From: Karalla daura
Lineage: Eukaryota > Chordata > Actinopteri > Chaetodontiformes > Leiognathidae
Direction: 5' to 3'
NCBI GenBank assembly: GCA_029224185.1
Contig: CM055188.1
Location: 28,957,414-29,021,413 of the forward strand
DNA: 64,000 bases
Part shown: positions 62,680-64,000 of the stretch, piece by piece
Layout of the letters: each line of letters opens with the position of its first letter
Position numbering within the stretch: position 1 is the first letter of the stretch
Made by a program: the position numbers and the translations under genes
Notes under the pieces: model-generated
Seen by the model: the letters and a program-made list of their open reading frames with translations, nothing else
Database searches by the model: none
Told to the model about the DNA's origin: nothing

Positions 62680-63268
62680 AGGACGACTCCCCCCCCCAGC
62701 CCCCAGACCAGCCCCCAGAAGAACAGCAGATACTGTGGTCGGCTCAGTGCCTGAGGCCAACAGCCCCCAGCAATAAACACAGACCAGGCCTCCATGATTT
62801 TATTTTGTTTAATCTGGTGCTCCAAAAAGATGTTCAGTGTTTAAAAGCTCACTGATCTCTGGCTAGCTTTAAGTTGTAGGTAGGGGGAATTGAATTAGTG
62901 AATCAGTGAATTAATCCCTTTCTACTCACTGGTGTCACATGGCAGTAAATTAATAGATGTCATTAATGAAACGTCAAGTTACAGACTCTAATATGTGGCT
63001 GAATCTAGTTTATTGTCTCATATATCAAAACTCTTGTGTTGACAGAGACTATTTTCATTTGGCCATTTCATGTACCGCCTCTATACTGTTTTTATATAGT
63101 TTTTCAATAACTTAGAAACTGTTAATTTAAAATGTATTATAACAAGTATGAAGGACAAAAAAGTTAAACAGGCAGCCCAGTTTCATTCCGTTTTTTGCTA
63201 TCAATTTTTATTAATTTTCGCTGTTTTCATTCCACTCTAAGTCACTGCACTGCTATGACAGATCCTGG

Positions 63269-63283
63269 CCGCTAGATGGCGCA
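63269..63283 (+). promoter_or_regulatory. CTCF-like site
   Basis: CCGCTAGATGGCGCA matches the CTCF core CCASYAGRKGGCRSY at 13 of 15 positions, including the central AG-GGC. Sequence match only. Confidence 0.4.
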
Positions 63284-64000
63284 GTGCGCAAGTGGTAGAG
63301 AAGTAGGTCGCTTAAGAAGACCGGAAGAAATCCTGCAAAACACCAGCACAACGTGTATGTCCTTTATTCCTACCACAAGCACAACATGCAGCCCCACCTC
63401 CCTAAAAAAACATCATAAGATTAAAAAAAATCTTTCAAACAACCAGGAAAAAAACAACACAAAACCAACGACTTCTCATTGACCTAACAACAACCACATA
63501 CTTTGACTAACAGCCCCACAGAGGTTGGATCCTGGGCTTCCCCACCAGCCAGTCAGAGCTAAACACATCACCTTGGATGAAGGCCAAATGTTTTTACAAT
63601 GACCCGGACAAATGAAAATCCCCACAGATGTATTTTAGATGGTATTCTCACTGACAGATGTAGCTCTCAGTAAGTCTCAGCTTTACCTCTGAAAGACAAT
63701 GTCCTGGGACCTGGTGAGTTCAAACATCCTGTTTTCGACTGTGTGATTTTGATAAGTAACAGTTAAAGTTATGTGTTATAAGAAAGAGACTGACCCCACT
63801 CACCTAGAGCATTTGGAGCTGTAGCTTTGTGTTGACTAATACAATAATTCCTCTCAGGCCCTCAAGGAGAACTAGAGTGGTTGAATGGAGAATTTGTTAT
63901 CCGAAGTGCCTCTGATGTTTCTTTACTTGTTTATTTTTATGTTATTGCAAGCTCTTTTACAAACCTATTTTCATGTGTCAGAGTATTTCACTCAATTCCT

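Larger units (their letters stand above)
55215..64000. other. Right-hand region without a confident gene
   Basis: No frame here shows family features. It holds remnants of the fish repeat with GCATGTTTTTGGGCTGTGG at 57290-57400 and a diverged GGCACTTTACA-type repeat at 58225-58500. A piece resembling the common fish repeat GTTCTCATTCATCCAGG / CACTTCTTATCTAACAGGCT lies at 59895-60020, and (TG)n lies at 62615-62676. Two CTCF-like sites are near 62.0 and 63.3 kb. Confidence 0.5.

Overview
This is nuclear DNA of a vertebrate, almost certainly a teleost fish. The genes are vertebrate with GT-AG introns. The spacers are full of (CA)n/(TG)n, (GA)n, (TATC)n and (CATC)n arrays plus decayed fish-type transposons. 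There are no bacterial operons, rRNA genes or CRISPR arrays. Three protein-coding genes can be read completely. I placed their exon boundaries by hand from splice signals, reading frame and family homology.

Layout. (1) 1-1011: probably the 3' UTR or downstream flank of an upstream plus-strand gene. (2) 1683-12582 (+): STRIP1, a scaffold of the STRIPAK phosphatase/kinase complex, with 20 coding exons and 815 aa. A TCTCGCGAGA promoter palindrome lies 23 bp before its ATG, and its 3' UTR ends near 13.65 kb. (3) 13.65-19.64 kb: a repeat-rich tail-to-tail spacer. (4) 19642-32333 (-): SLC6A17 (NTT4), a synaptic-vesicle neutral amino acid transporter, with 11 coding exons and 739 aa. A predicted non-coding first exon and CpG-rich, CRE-containing promoter lie at about 38.1-38.5 kb. 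(5) 38.5-49.9 kb: gene-free DNA with LINE tails, a tRNA-type SINE and a large compound tetranucleotide array. (6) 50179-52665 (+): RBM15, an intronless 828-aa ORF with three RRMs and a SPOC domain, followed by a roughly 2 kb 3' UTR. (7) 54.7-64 kb: no confident gene. There is a GC-rich candidate exon or promoter at about 54.88-55.21 kb and old repeats.

The three genes do not form a functional unit. They match a conserved neighbourhood on human 1p13.3 (STRIP1-ALX3-UBL4B-SLC6A17-KCNC4-RBM15). Here SLC6A17 is inverted relative to its neighbours, and I find no ALX3, UBL4B or KCNC4.

I found no clearly new gene system. The most interesting points are about splicing and transposons: microsatellites sitting directly on splice sites of STRIP1 and SLC6A17, a GC-AG intron in SLC6A17, inverted copies of an unnamed dispersed repeat flanking the SLC6A17 start-codon exon, hAT transposase relics in STRIP1 intron 6 and in the spacer, and a 146-bp higher-order repeat inside a tetranucleotide array.
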